From assembly GCA_034521445.1 (NCBI GenBank), contig JAXHMM010000006.1, positions 1 through 64,000 on the forward strand: a DNA stretch of 64,000 nucleotides, read 5' to 3'. Below are positions 26,680-36,174 of this stretch, one piece after another. Source of the DNA: Balneolaceae bacterium (GTDB lineage Bacteria > Bacteroidota > Rhodothermia > Balneolales > Balneolaceae). The position numbers were made by a program, and so were the translations under genes. Position 1 is the stretch's first letter, and every line of letters starts with the position of its first letter. The notes below the pieces were generated by a model, which was given only the letters and a program-made list of their open reading frames with translations, searched no databases and was not told the DNA's origin.

Positions 26680-28228
26680 AGCCGCGGGGTCGCAGGGTGG
26701 CCACCGGCAAGATCATCTCCTCCATGCTCGCCCCCCCGTGCAGGAAGGTGTCGCGGTAGCGGTTCTGGTAGCGGTGGTAGTTGGTGGGGTAGACAAAGTA
26801 GTAGTCCTCGCGGGCAACCAGGTAGCTGTTGGCCTTGCCCGGAGTCGGAAGTTTCCACGCAGCGGGATCATCCACGACCTTGGTGGCGTCTTCAGACTCC
26901 ACCGACAGGTTGCGCCCGTACTTGTAGCGCAGGCTGGTGGAGGTGTCGCGGTCGCCGTAGACCTTGGTGTCGCGCAGGGCACGCACCGCCCCGTGGTCGC
27001 TGGTCACAACGATGCGCACATTCTCTTCGGCCAGAGTCTTGAAGATTTCCAGCAGCGACGAATGCTGGAACCAGGTACGTGTGAGCGAGCGGAAAGCGGG
27101 CACGTCGGGGGCAATCTCCCTGAGCACCTCCGAGTCGGAACGGGAGTGCACCAGGGTGTCCACAAAGTTGTACACAAAGGTACTGAGCGGAGACTGCAGG
27201 TAGTTGAGAATTCGGTCGGCCGCCTTCCGTCCCTCCTCGGCGTTCAGAATCTTTTCGTACTGGAAGGCGTAGTCCAGGTCCAGGCGCCTGAGCTGCCGGT
27301 CCAACAGCTCCGGCTCAAACTGGTTCAGGGAGTGCTCGTCCTCCCCCTGGTGCCACAACTTCGGGTAGGTCTGACGGATTTCCAGCGGAAAGAGCCCGGC
27401 AAAGATGGCATTGCGCGAGTAGGGCGTGGCCGTAGGCAGGATGGAGTAATAGAAATCGGTCTCGATGACGTAGAAGTCATTGAGCAGCTGTTCAAAAACC
27501 ATCCACTGGTCGTAGCGCAGGCAGTCGATGACGATAAAGAGGGTCGGGCGATCCGGGTCCAGCTGCGGCTTGACGTATTCCCGGAAAATGTCTGGAGAGA
27601 GCGGCGGGCGGGCGGAACGTTCAGCCTCCACCCAATCTTCGTAGTGGTCCATCACGAATCGCCCGAACATCTTGTTGGCCTCGGCGTACTGGTCGGCCAG
27701 CACCTGCCTGAGGGACTCCTCGCCCCCCTCCAGGTCAATGTCCCAGCGTGTGAGCTGCTGGTAGATGTCGATCCACTCATCCCATCCGGTGTCCTCGCGA
27801 ATGTCACGGGAGAGTTCATTGAAGCTTTTCAGGTAGGACTGCGCGAACTTCTCGCTGCGGATGCGGCGGCGCTCCAGAATGCGCTTGACCGTCAGCAGGA
27901 TCTGGTTCGGGTTCACCGGCTTGATGAGGTAGTCGGAGATCTTGGCCCCGATGGCGTCTTCCATGATCGACTCCTCCTCGCTCTTGGTGATCATCACCAC
28001 GGGGAGGGAGGGCTGCGCCGACTTGATTTCGCCTAGGGTGGTCAGTCCGTCCATGCCGGGCATCTGTTCGTCCAGGAAGACGATGTCGAAGACCTGCTCC
28101 TTTATAAGGCTCACCGCGTCCCCGCCGTTGGTGACGGGGGTTATCTCGAAGCCCTTGTTTTCCAGGAAAAGTATGTGAGGCTTGAGCTGATCGATCTCGT
28201 CGTCAGCCCAGAGTATGCGGTTGGCCAT
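26669..28228 (-). CDS. porX: PorX-type response regulator with PglZ domain
   Basis: The 519-residue protein starts at '[19 protein letters not shown]'. The receiver domain (1-120) has the Asp9-Asp10 pair, phospho-acceptor Asp53, Thr81 and Lys103. A helical linker follows, then a PglZ/alkaline-phosphatase-superfamily domain (about 205-515) with '[13 protein letters not shown]', '[15 protein letters not shown]' and '[10 protein letters not shown]', which supply the metal-binding Asp, Thr and His. PorX regulates type IX secretion in Porphyromonas and Flavobacterium, where its PglZ domain cleaves oligonucleotides. It also occurs where T9SS is absent. No porY or T9SS gene is in this window. Confidence 0.92.
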   Translation of the reverse strand: MANRILWADDEIDQLKPHILFLENKGFEITPVTNGGDAVSLIKEQVFDIVFLDEQMPGMDGLTTLGEIKSAQPSLPVVMITKSEEESIMEDAIGAKISDYLIKPVNPNQILLTVKRILERRRIRSEKFAQSYLKSFNELSRDIREDTGWDEWIDIYQQLTRWDIDLEGGEESLRQVLADQYAEANKMFGRFVMDHYEDWVEAERSARPPLSPDIFREYVKPQLDPDRPTLFIVIDCLRYDQWMVFEQLLNDFYVIETDFYYSILPTATPYSRNAIFAGLFPLEIRQTYPKLWHQGEDEHSLNQFEPELLDRQLRRLDLDYAFQYEKILNAEEGRKAADRILNYLQSPLSTFVYNFVDTLVHSRSDSEVLREIAPDVPAFRSLTRTWFQHSSLLEIFKTLAEENVRIVVTSDHGAVRALRDTKVYGDRDTSTSLRYKYGRNLSVESEDATKVVDDPAAWKLPTPGKANSYLVAREDYYFVYPTNYHRYQNRYRDTFLHGGASMEEMILPVATLRPRGYGR

Positions 28229-28232
28229 GGGA

Positions 28233-28766
28233 TCAGTGCGCCTGTTGGGTGCTGTCCACCGTAAGTTTGATAAATGGTTTGATCTTTTCCAGTCGTATTT
28301 CCCCGATGCCTCGGATATGCAGCAGCTCGTCAACGTCCTGGAAGAGCCCGAATTGCTCCCGCCAGGCGACGATGCGGGCTGCGTAGACGGGTCCAATACC
28401 GGGAAGGGCCTGCAGGGCAAGCGCGTCGGCCGAGTTGATGTTGATGCGCGGGACTTCAGGCGAGGTGAGCAGGGAGGTGCTGTCGGCGGGATGCCGGAGG
28501 GTGTCGCCTTCCACCGTATCGGCGGACGGAAAAGCGGCGGGTTCCGTCCCGGGCAGCGGAGAGGCGGGGGAGAAGGCCCTGGACAGCGAGTCGAAACGCG
28601 CATCGGTTTCACGGTAGAAGTCCTCATCGTAGGGGGAGGCCGGGTTCACCATCAGGCGCGCGGCCGACAGCAAAAGAAGCGCCGCCAGCAGCACGGCCAT
28701 GGTACGCCGCTCGGCGGGGGTGATCTTGAGTTTCTCGAACAGGAAAAAGAGACGTCTTCGCAGCAT
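28233..28766 (-). CDS. ComEA-like helix-hairpin-helix DNA-binding protein
   Basis: The 177-residue protein has one membrane helix at about 23-42, a Ser/Pro/Asp-rich stalk (43-108) and two helix-hairpin-helix motifs at about 112-170 ('[29 protein letters not shown]' and '[23 protein letters not shown]'). ComEA-type proteins bind incoming DNA at the cell surface or in the periplasm during natural transformation. No other competence gene is adjacent. It lies 4 bases before porX on the same strand. Confidence 0.88.
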   Translation of the reverse strand: MLRRRLFFLFEKLKITPAERRTMAVLLAALLLLSAARLMVNPASPYDEDFYRETDARFDSLSRAFSPASPLPGTEPAAFPSADTVEGDTLRHPADSTSLLTSPEVPRININSADALALQALPGIGPVYAARIVAWREQFGLFQDVDELLHIRGIGEIRLEKIKPFIKLTVDSTQQAH

Positions 28767-28890
28767 GGCTTTCAGTCAGGTGGCCGGGACAGGCCGGGGG
28801 CTTTCAGGTTAGACCTTCCCGCCTCCCCCGCCTTACGCTGCAATGGGTCTTGTATGCCAGCAATATATGTTCGAAGTTTGCCGGCAGACC

Positions 28891-29682
28891 ATGGAAGAGC
28901 GGCACGCATATACCTACCGGGACCGCGAGGTGGCCTGGTACCGCACCGGCGAGGGGAAGCCCCTGGTGGTGCTCCACGGCTGGGGCAGCTCCAGCGAGGT
29001 GATGATGCCCCTGGCGCGCAGCCTGGACGGGCTGCGCTCCTGCTGGCTGCTGGATTTTCCGGGTTTCGGGAACTCCCCCGAACCTGCAGAGGCCTGGTCG
29101 CTGGACGACTACGCCGCGCTGGTTCGGCGCTTCATGGAGGACCAGGACCTGCAGCCGGCCGACCTGCTGGTGCACTCCTTCGGGGGACGCATTGCCCTCA
29201 AGCTCATGGCCTCCGACTTCGGCCGCCGCCACATCGACAAGGTGCTCATCACCGGCGGGGCGGGCATGAAGCCCCGCCGCAGTCTCGACTGGTACCTGAA
29301 GACCATCGCAGCCAAGGCCCTTAAAGCCCCTTTCCAACTGCTGCCCGCGGGGCCGCGTTCAACAGCCCTGGAACGGCTGCGCGGGACGCGCGTCTGGAAG
29401 GCGCTGGGCTCGGGCGACTACCGGAAGACAAGCGGGGTGATGCGGGAGACCTTCGTGCGGACCGTGACCGAATACCAGGACGGACTGCTGGCGGAAATTC
29501 CCCACGAGGTGCTGCTGCTCTGGGGCACCGAAGACGGGATGACCCCCCTCTACCAGGCCGAACGGATGGAGCAGGGACTGGAGGGCGCCGCGCTGGTCAC
29601 CCTCGAGGGGGCTGGACACTACGCCTTCCTGGACCGCCCCGATCGTTTTGCACGTATCGCCCGGGCTTTTTTCGAAGGGTAG
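28891..29682 (+). CDS. Alpha/beta-fold hydrolase
   Basis: The product is 263 residues from 'MEERHAYTYRD'; the frame is open for 16 more residues upstream. The oxyanion region is 'VVLHGWGSSSE', the nucleophile is Ser96 in 'LLVHSFGGRIAL', the acid is in 'LLLWGTEDGMTP', and His is in 'LEGAGHYAFLDRPDRF'. The layout is that of carboxylesterases and MhpC/BioH-type hydrolases, but the substrate cannot be told. It stands alone between the divergent comEA gene and the convergent VCBS gene. Confidence 0.87.
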   Translation: MEERHAYTYRDREVAWYRTGEGKPLVVLHGWGSSSEVMMPLARSLDGLRSCWLLDFPGFGNSPEPAEAWSLDDYAALVRRFMEDQDLQPADLLVHSFGGRIALKLMASDFGRRHIDKVLITGGAGMKPRRSLDWYLKTIAAKALKAPFQLLPAGPRSTALERLRGTRVWKALGSGDYRKTSGVMRETFVRTVTEYQDGLLAEIPHEVLLLWGTEDGMTPLYQAERMEQGLEGAALVTLEGAGHYAFLDRPDRFARIARAFFEG

Positions 29683-29742
29683 AAGCAAGGCGTGTCATCG
29701 GATAAACTCCTGTTTCCTGCGCCTGGATGCAGCCGGGAGAGG

Positions 29743-31602
29743 CTACTGCGAGGGGCGGTAGTAGAGGAGTCCTCCTCCCGCGCCACCCGAAAGGAATTCG
29801 GCCCTGCCGTCGCCGTCCAGGTCACCGAATCTTGGCGTGGCGAGGGCAGGCGCTTCAACGTCGAAAGGCATGGCTTCGGGACTGAAGGCCGGGCTTCCGG
29901 CCGAACCGGTGTTGCGGTAGAAGAGAAGTCCCTGGGACTCGGTGCCCATGATCAGATCGAGGTCTCCGTCGCCGTCCACATCCAATAGCTCCGGCGCGCT
30001 GCGGCGGTCGGCTTTCACGTCGGGAAAGGCGTCGGGTTGAAGTACAAACTCCGGCTCACCTGCACTTCCCTCGTTGCGGAAGTAGCGCACGCCGCCGCCC
30101 GATTCGCCCACCAGCAGGTCCAGGTCGCCGTCGCCGTCCAGGTCGCCCAGCACGGGCGCGGCGTTGCTGCCTCGCCGCAGCTCCACGAAGGACTCATTTA
30201 CCGCTTCAAATCCGTCGCCGGTGTTGCGATAGTAGGCGATGCGTCCCCGCCAGGTGCCCAGCAGCAGGTCGTCCAGCCCGTCGCCGTCCAGGTCGCCCAG
30301 GGCCGGCGCATAGTGGTAGGCTTCGGGAAGCTGCAGGGTGTCGGCGCGGTGTAGGGCGGGTCCCCCGTCCCCGCTCCGGTTCTCATAGCGTACGACGATG
30401 GAGGAGTTGCGATTGCCTGGATCGATACGGTTGGCCATGAGAAGATCGCCGTCGCCGTCGCCGTCAAGGTCGCCCGTGGCGGCCATGCTCTCGCTTCCGG
30501 CGTCGATCATATCCAGGAAGCGGCGGCTGCGCAGGCTGAAGGAACCATCGTCTCCCTGCTCGTAAAAATGGAAGTTATTCGCCAGCGTGGTATTGGCGTT
30601 GTAGGCCCCGCCCAGCACGCCCACAAAGAGGTCCACGTCGCCGTCTCCTCCCCAGTCGGCGAAGGCGGGGGCGTTGTAGCCGCTTGTCTCCAGGGGGTTG
30701 GAGAGAGGGAACGGCTGCGGTTCGGTCCGAAGGTCGGGATTGCCGCAGGAGCCGCGGTTTTCAATAAGCAGAAGACCCGGTTCGAAGAAGTCGCCCCAGA
30801 AGAGATCCTGGTCCCCGTCCCCGTCGATGTCGTGAAAGGCGAGGGTGTTGGCGCCGTGCAGGGTGCCCATCAGCTGGTTGACGATCTCGATGCCCTCGAA
30901 ACGCTCGCTTACCAGCTCGAACTGCGGCACGCCGCGATCGTCGCGGCCGGTGGACTCGTAGCGGCGTACGGTACCGTCAAGGCGCCCGATAAAGAGGTCC
31001 AGCCGCCCGTCGCAGTCGATGTCGACCACGTTGGGGATGTTCTGGCGGTCGGAAAAGATGGGCGTGCCGTCCACGTCCTTCAGCGAGTCGGTCACCAGCG
31101 TAAAGTCGGGCTGTTGGGAGGTGCCGTCGTTGCGGTAGTAGCGGATGTAGCTGTAGGGCTGCTCGGCCAGCAGATCGTAGTCGCCGTCCTGGTCCATGTC
31201 CGCAAAACGGTACCACTCGCCGATGGAGAGGTCGCGCCAGTTGTCGCTTTGCCAGGTCAGCGGGCTGTCGGAGCCCGGATCGGTGTTTTCGAAATGGATC
31301 AGCTGGTCGGAACGCTCCTGGACAAAGAGGTCCGGATCGCCGTCCCCGTCGATGTCCACGAATTGGGGGCGGGGGACGTTGTAGCCGCCCAGGAAGGGAT
31401 GATCTACCCGCTTGCCGCCCTCCCCGTAAACGGGAAAGGGATTGATGGCGCGCTCCCAGTCGGATTCCCCTGCTGAGCTGCCCTCCTGCGCAACCTGCGG
31501 TGAAGCCGGGTCTCCCTCTCCGGTCATGGTGCGGCTGCCGCTGCAGCCGGCAGCCAGCAAAGCGGCAAGGAGCAGGGAAACAAGGAGAATGCGATGCTGC
31601 AT
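29743..31602 (-). CDS. Lipoprotein with ten calcium-binding FG-GAP/VCBS repeats
   Basis: The 619-residue protein has a lipoprotein signal with lipobox 'LAAGC' (Cys20). About ten Asp-rich loops of the form DxDGDGxxDLxx recur every 45-65 residues, for example 'DIDGDGDPDLFV', 'DMDQDGDYDLLA', 'DWGGDGDVDLFV', 'DLDGDGDLDLLV' and 'DVDGDGDLDLIM', each in a blade-like context. The fold is expected to be one or two seven-bladed propellers binding calcium on the cell surface. Partner or ligand is unknown. It is the third gene of a cluster with two other exported propeller proteins. The repeats also produce obvious gtcgcc-rich periodicity in the DNA. Confidence 0.88.
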   Translation of the reverse strand: MQHRILLVSLLLAALLAAGCSGSRTMTGEGDPASPQVAQEGSSAGESDWERAINPFPVYGEGGKRVDHPFLGGYNVPRPQFVDIDGDGDPDLFVQERSDQLIHFENTDPGSDSPLTWQSDNWRDLSIGEWYRFADMDQDGDYDLLAEQPYSYIRYYRNDGTSQQPDFTLVTDSLKDVDGTPIFSDRQNIPNVVDIDCDGRLDLFIGRLDGTVRRYESTGRDDRGVPQFELVSERFEGIEIVNQLMGTLHGANTLAFHDIDGDGDQDLFWGDFFEPGLLLIENRGSCGNPDLRTEPQPFPLSNPLETSGYNAPAFADWGGDGDVDLFVGVLGGAYNANTTLANNFHFYEQGDDGSFSLRSRRFLDMIDAGSESMAATGDLDGDGDGDLLMANRIDPGNRNSSIVVRYENRSGDGGPALHRADTLQLPEAYHYAPALGDLDGDGLDDLLLGTWRGRIAYYRNTGDGFEAVNESFVELRRGSNAAPVLGDLDGDGDLDLLVGESGGGVRYFRNEGSAGEPEFVLQPDAFPDVKADRRSAPELLDVDGDGDLDLIMGTESQGLLFYRNTGSAGSPAFSPEAMPFDVEAPALATPRFGDLDGDGRAEFLSGGAGGGLLYYRPSQ

Positions 31603-31620
31603 GAAGACGGGGGGTTCGGC

Positions 31621-32724
31621 TTAACGGCGGGCGCGCGTGCCTATGCCGGTGGTGTAGGCCTCGACCTCGATAATTTTGGCGATGGTGTTGGTCTGCGTGT
31701 CTATAACCGTAACGGTGCCGGGAGGATCGCCCTCTCCGTCCGCACCGGAGGCCTGGTAGGTGCCCTGGCGGTTGTTGTTGGAAATGTATAGCCAGCGTCC
31801 GTCGGCCGACATGGCGCTGCCGTGGGGCTGGGCCAGTCCCTCTCCCTCAATCACGGCGGACACGCTGCGCGACTGCATGTCGAGTACGGTGACCGTATGG
31901 GCCCCCTTGTTGCCGAAGTAGACGTAGCGGCCATCCGGGGAAAACACAGGATGCCAGGGCTGGGCGTTGACGTCGATGGAGTCCGTGACCCTGGGACCGG
32001 CGGGATCGCTGAGGTCCAGGACCAGCACCTTCCCGGATACCTGTCCGGTGACCACCATGGTGCTCCCGTCGGGAGAGATGGCGAAATCCACGAACACGTG
32101 GGTGTCGCCGGGCAGGGTGACCAGCTCGGACTCCTCGGTCTCATGATTATAGGCCAGAATCTGGTTCTCCGCCAGGCTGGCGATGTAGGTCCACTGCCCG
32201 TCGGGCGAGGTGTCCAAGGCGTGGGGGCGGCGGAAGAAAGTGGGGATGTCGCCCTCCACCGTCATGTCGGAACGCCGGACAAGCACGATGCTCTGGGGCG
32301 GGTTGACCGCGCTCATGGAGCGTCCCACGATCAGCAGGTCGCGCGTGGGATGCAGCGACAGCAGACCCGGCACCTCCATTTCGGCCTGGCCCACCAGCTC
32401 GTTCTGGCGGTTGAACTTGAGCACCCGGTTCTCGCCGATAAGCGTCACATACCAGTGGGAGCCGTCGGGCTCGGCCACGGTGTGGTGCGGCTTGGCATTG
32501 GCTGAGAAGCCGAGCTCCTGCAGGTCGATGCGGTCGACGACCTCGTTGGTGCCGGCGTCAACCACCGAAAGGGTGGCCGCCCCCTGGTTGCAGACGTAGA
32601 TCATCTGTCCCTGGCCGGCGGTCTCCGCCCCGCCTTCCGTCTGGGCCTGCACGGCCCGCGGAATGGCGGCGATGAGGAGCAGTGCAATTGCCAGTGACAG
32701 TGTGCGCGCGATGGTACGTTTCAT
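31621..32724 (-). CDS. Exported YncE-like beta-propeller protein
   Basis: The 367-residue protein has a cleavable signal peptide (about 1-28, ending 'AVQAQ'). The rest is made of about seven repeated units typified by 'YVCNQGAATLSVVDAGTNEVVDRIDL' and 'SPDGRYVYFGNKGAHTVTVLDM'. These are YVTN/YncE-type blades, often seen in surface or periplasmic binding proteins. No enzyme motif was seen and function is unknown. It lies 6 bases after the choice-of-anchor B gene and 18 bases before the VCBS lipoprotein gene. Confidence 0.86.
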   Translation of the reverse strand: MKRTIARTLSLAIALLLIAAIPRAVQAQTEGGAETAGQGQMIYVCNQGAATLSVVDAGTNEVVDRIDLQELGFSANAKPHHTVAEPDGSHWYVTLIGENRVLKFNRQNELVGQAEMEVPGLLSLHPTRDLLIVGRSMSAVNPPQSIVLVRRSDMTVEGDIPTFFRRPHALDTSPDGQWTYIASLAENQILAYNHETEESELVTLPGDTHVFVDFAISPDGSTMVVTGQVSGKVLVLDLSDPAGPRVTDSIDVNAQPWHPVFSPDGRYVYFGNKGAHTVTVLDMQSRSVSAVIEGEGLAQPHGSAMSADGRWLYISNNNRQGTYQASGADGEGDPPGTVTVIDTQTNTIAKIIEVEAYTTGIGTRARR

Positions 32725-32730
32725 AGGTGC

Positions 32731-35118
32731 CTAGAGGTCCTGCTGTTGACGCTTCAGAATGAAGATGCCCTCCCGTCCGCTGGTCATCACCACGATGCCG
32801 CTCTGGAAGTAGGGATAGTTGCTCCAGGAACCTGAGAATCCGGGTGTGTCCTCACCCCAGGGTACTGTGTCGAACTCACCCACCTTGACGGGATTGGCGG
32901 GATCGCTGACGTCAAGCACCTGCAGCCCGCTCACGTAGTTGGACTGGTACATGATGTTGTCCTTGATGTAGAGGTTGTGATCGGAGGAGCTGTTGTCCAG
33001 GAAGTACTCACGCACAAACTGCGGGTCGTCCAGATCCGACAGGTCCCAGATGAGGGTGCGCGTGTTCTCTACGTTTCCGCTCAATTCGTCCAGCTCGTCG
33101 TTCTGGAAGAAATAGCGGTGGTCTTCCGTCAACCAGCCCTGGTGGACGTAACCGTAATCGGGATAGGAGGCAGTGGCGATGGCCTCGGGATTCTCCTTGT
33201 CGGTCACGTCGGCGATGCTGATGGCCGTTTCGTTGGCGCCGATGCAGATTTCGCGTCCCTGGTAGTCCTCGTCGGGACCCTCGTAGTTGACGCACTGGGC
33301 GTCATGAGAGTAACCGGTGCCGCTGCGTCCCGTGGAGGGATCGGAGAAACAGCCGGCGAAGGTGGGGTTGGTGGGATCCTGGATGTTCACCATGTGCAGA
33401 CCGCCGCCGCAGGTGTTTCCACCGCCGCTGCTGCCCACCACGTAGGCGAAGCCGGAATCCTCGTTGATGACCACGTTGTGGGCGCTGTGAATGCCGTCGT
33501 AGTGCGCCACCTGCTCCAGGTGCAGGGGCTCACCGTCGAAGTTACGAAGCTCGGTGAGGTCTACCACCTGCATGCCGTGATGGCCGGCGTTGTCGGCCAC
33601 GATGAAGGCGTGGTTGTCGTAAACCTTGATATCTCTCCAGACGGCGGACTGCGCGTCATCCGGCATGGGGATGGTGGCCACGAAGACCGGATTCATCGGG
33701 TCGCTCACATTCACGAAGGAGGTGCCCTCGTTGCGGCCGATGATGGCGTACTCATTGCCGGTCTGCGGGTCGGTCCAGCCCCACATGTCGTTGACGCGGA
33801 CGCCGCGGTCGGCGCCGATGGCGTCAAGGGGAAGGAAGGAGAGCATGTTCATGTTGCTGCATTCGAACATGTCGGCCTCGCCCTCGGTGCATTCCACCTC
33901 GCTGCCCGTGATGGGCTGCAACACGGAACCACCTTCGGGAATGATTTTCTTGGCTACCATCCAGTTGCCGCTGGCGTCGCGCTCCATGATGGCCGCGGAG
34001 CCCGCGCCGTAGTCGGAGCCCGGGAGGCCGGCCACGGCCACGTCGCCGTCCACGGCGAAAGTGCCCGCGAAGGAGTCATCTTCCCCGCGGTCCGGTCCGC
34101 CAAGTTTGCCGGCGCCGGTCCAGTTGCCGCTCATGTCGCGTGAATACCGGTAGAGGGCGCCCCGTCCGTCCTCGGCGTTCGGCGCGCCTATCCAGGCGTC
34201 TGATCCAACAAAGGCGAGGGAGGAACCAAACTGTACAAAGGGTCCACCGTCAAATGCTGCCAGGCGACTGTCGTAGCTCCAGGAACCGCTGTCGTCGCTG
34301 CGGTAGAGGAATACGGCGCCGGAAGCCGCGTCGTGTCCGGGTGCGCCGATGAGCAGCTCGTTGCCGTTGAGGCTGAGCGTGGCACCGAAGCCGGCCCGTT
34401 CGTCCACACGCTGGTTGGCGAGGGTGGTCTGCATGGACCAGCTGCCCATGCCGTCATTGGAAAAAACGTACACTGCGCCGCCCTGCTCTCCGGGCGCGCC
34501 GACCATGAGCCGGGAACCGTCAGAAGCCAGGGCCGAGCCGAAGCCCGTTCCGCGTGCGGTGTCGGGATTGGCAAGGCGCGCCTGCTGCGTCCAGCTGCCC
34601 GCGTCGTCGCGGCTAAATACGTAGACGGCGCCGAGGCCGTCTTCCTCATCCGGTGCGCCCACAAAGGCGTGGTCGCCGTTCATCGTCACGCTGGCGCCCA
34701 GCTCACCCTCGGTGGAATCGGTGAGGGCCATCATGGCAGACTGGCTCCATGAGCCGTCAGACGCCCGTTCAAAGAGGTAAGCTGCGCCCATGCCGTCGGC
34801 CCGGTCCGGGGCGCCGATAAGCACCCGGTTTCCGTCGGCGAAAATAGACGATCCGAAACCGTTCCCGATTTCGCCGTCCGAAGGCTTCAGCATGGCCTGC
34901 TGCGTCCAGTCCATGTCCGACTGGCCGTAGACGTAGACGATACCCGTCTGGTGGATGTTGCCGGTTTCACCGACAAATACCTGGCCGTCGGAGACCGCCA
35001 CGGCGTTGCCGTAGCCCATCATGGCCTGGGAAGAGCCGTCGGGCGTGGTCTGGGCGTGCGCGTTTATAAAGGTGAGGGAAAAGAGAAGGGTTAGACAGGG
35101 AATCAACAATCGTTTCAT
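32731..35118 (-). CDS. Exported choice-of-anchor B family protein with FG-GAP repeats
   Basis: The product is 795 residues from 'MKRLLIPCLTLLFSL'; a GTG two codons earlier is also possible. A signal peptide ends 'NAHAQ'. Residues about 25-390 hold seven repeats of about 53 residues with the theme 'GFGSxxxxxGxxLxIGAPxxxxxxGAxYxFxR' (FG-GAP_2). Residues about 410-795 are the choice-of-anchor B region with LVIVD-like blades ('VNVSDPMNPVFVATIPMP', 'AHNVVINEDSGFAYVVG', 'LQVLDVSDPANPVKVGEF'). These are extracellular, often tethered proteins, yet no C-terminal T9SS or other anchor is seen here. First gene of the three-gene exported-propeller cluster. Confidence 0.88.
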   Translation of the reverse strand: MKRLLIPCLTLLFSLTFINAHAQTTPDGSSQAMMGYGNAVAVSDGQVFVGETGNIHQTGIVYVYGQSDMDWTQQAMLKPSDGEIGNGFGSSIFADGNRVLIGAPDRADGMGAAYLFERASDGSWSQSAMMALTDSTEGELGASVTMNGDHAFVGAPDEEDGLGAVYVFSRDDAGSWTQQARLANPDTARGTGFGSALASDGSRLMVGAPGEQGGAVYVFSNDGMGSWSMQTTLANQRVDERAGFGATLSLNGNELLIGAPGHDAASGAVFLYRSDDSGSWSYDSRLAAFDGGPFVQFGSSLAFVGSDAWIGAPNAEDGRGALYRYSRDMSGNWTGAGKLGGPDRGEDDSFAGTFAVDGDVAVAGLPGSDYGAGSAAIMERDASGNWMVAKKIIPEGGSVLQPITGSEVECTEGEADMFECSNMNMLSFLPLDAIGADRGVRVNDMWGWTDPQTGNEYAIIGRNEGTSFVNVSDPMNPVFVATIPMPDDAQSAVWRDIKVYDNHAFIVADNAGHHGMQVVDLTELRNFDGEPLHLEQVAHYDGIHSAHNVVINEDSGFAYVVGSSGGGNTCGGGLHMVNIQDPTNPTFAGCFSDPSTGRSGTGYSHDAQCVNYEGPDEDYQGREICIGANETAISIADVTDKENPEAIATASYPDYGYVHQGWLTEDHRYFFQNDELDELSGNVENTRTLIWDLSDLDDPQFVREYFLDNSSSDHNLYIKDNIMYQSNYVSGLQVLDVSDPANPVKVGEFDTVPWGEDTPGFSGSWSNYPYFQSGIVVMTSGREGIFILKRQQQDL

Positions 35119-35232
35119 GGACACAGGTTTTGGCTATGCGGCTTTCGTTGAGAACCCTTAAAATCACATAATCCTACGGGATAAGCAAGAAGTGACGGAC
35201 CAAGCCTGCTGCCGTACCTTGCCGCCGGTCCG

Positions 35233-35412
35233 TCAGTCAGGCTCACCGTCGAAGTAGTGGTACCAGCGGCGGTAGGGTCGGAAGGCGTTTTTGGGATCGA
35301 AGGGGCGCCGGTGGTCGCTCTGCAGGCACTCTTCGCTGCAGCAGCCCTCCATCTGCCGGGCCCCCTCCTCCGAGCAGACAAAGAGCTTGTTGCAGCGCAT
35401 ATTGGCGCAGTT
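35233..35412 (-). pseudogene. Frame-shifted C-terminal cysteine-rich segment of TrhO
   Basis: Downstream of the trhO stop, another frame reads 'LNCANMRCNKLFVCSEE' and then 'MEGCCSEEC', the normal continuation of the TrhO C-terminal (rhodanese_C) domain, for about 59 residues to a TGA at 35233. The upstream frame ends '...ADTYI' at exactly the point where family members read '...DTYLNC'. A loss of one base, or a gain of two, near 35412-35417 would explain it. It may be a real mutation, a programmed shift or a sequencing error. Confidence 0.8.
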
Positions 35413-36167
35413 TAGATGTAGGTGTCGGCCGGCTTGCCGGTGATCTCGCACCGTGCGATGGGCTCTCCCTCCTCCTTGCCCACAGGTACCACCAGGCGGT
35501 CGTCGAAGACAAAGCATTTACCTTTGAAATGGGCCCCTCCCTCCTGCTCGCCGTAGCGCAGGATGCCGCCGTGCAGCTGGTTCACGTCGCGGAAACCCTT
35601 CTTTCTCATGAGCACGGAGAACTTCTCGCAGCGAATGCCGCCCGTGCAATACATGAGCACCTTGCGGTCGCGATTGGCCTCCAGCCCTTCCAGCCACTCT
35701 GGGAAGTCGTAAAAATTTTCCACCTGCGGGGTGAGGGCGCCCTCGAAGTGCCCGATGCGCGACTCGTAGTCGTTGCGCACGTCGATGAGCAGGTAGTCCT
35801 CCTCCGATTCCAGCACCTCGCGCCACTCGGCAGGCTCGAGGTAGGCGCCTCCCGCCGCCGGATCAGCCTCCTCGTGCAGGGAGACGATCTCATCGCGCGT
35901 CTTGACGGTAAGCCGCGGGAAGGGGATAAAATCGGCCTCGTCGGTCTTCCAGTCCATGTCATCGAAACCCTCGATGGACTCCAGGTGCTCCCGGTAGCGG
36001 CGCACCTGCTCCGGGGTGCCAGCCAGGGTGCCGTTGATGCCTTCTCGGCCGATGTAGATTCGCCCCTTCACCCCCAGCTCCTCGCAGAATGCGTGGTGCT
36101 CGGCACAGAAGGCCTCCGGGTCCTCGATCTCCCGGAAGCGGTAGTAGAGGATGACGTCGTAGCTCAT
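35412..36167 (-). CDS. trhO: tRNA uridine(34) hydroxylase TrhO, truncated by frameshift
   Basis: The 251-residue protein has the UPF0176 N-terminal domain (about 1-95, 'GREGINGTLAG') and a rhodanese domain (about 112-215) with active-site Cys in 'MYCTGGIRCEKFS'. It forms 5-hydroxyuridine at tRNA position 34 from prephenate-independent O2 chemistry in E. coli. Full-length homologues are about 310-350 residues. Here the frame stops early (TAA at 35412-35414), and the missing cysteine-rich end is present in another frame. Seven bases downstream of fahA. Confidence 0.88.
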   Translation of the reverse strand: MSYDVILYYRFREIEDPEAFCAEHHAFCEELGVKGRIYIGREGINGTLAGTPEQVRRYREHLESIEGFDDMDWKTDEADFIPFPRLTVKTRDEIVSLHEEADPAAGGAYLEPAEWREVLESEEDYLLIDVRNDYESRIGHFEGALTPQVENFYDFPEWLEGLEANRDRKVLMYCTGGIRCEKFSVLMRKKGFRDVNQLHGGILRYGEQEGGAHFKGKCFVFDDRLVVPVGKEEGEPIARCEITGKPADTYI

Positions 36168-36174
36168 GGAACCC

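Noticed and set aside
29790-31400. Regular gtcgcc-rich repeats that could suggest a repeat array or CRISPR
   Set aside because: They encode the DxDGDG calcium loops of the lipoprotein. Unit lengths vary, there are no unique spacers, and the repeats keep codon phase.
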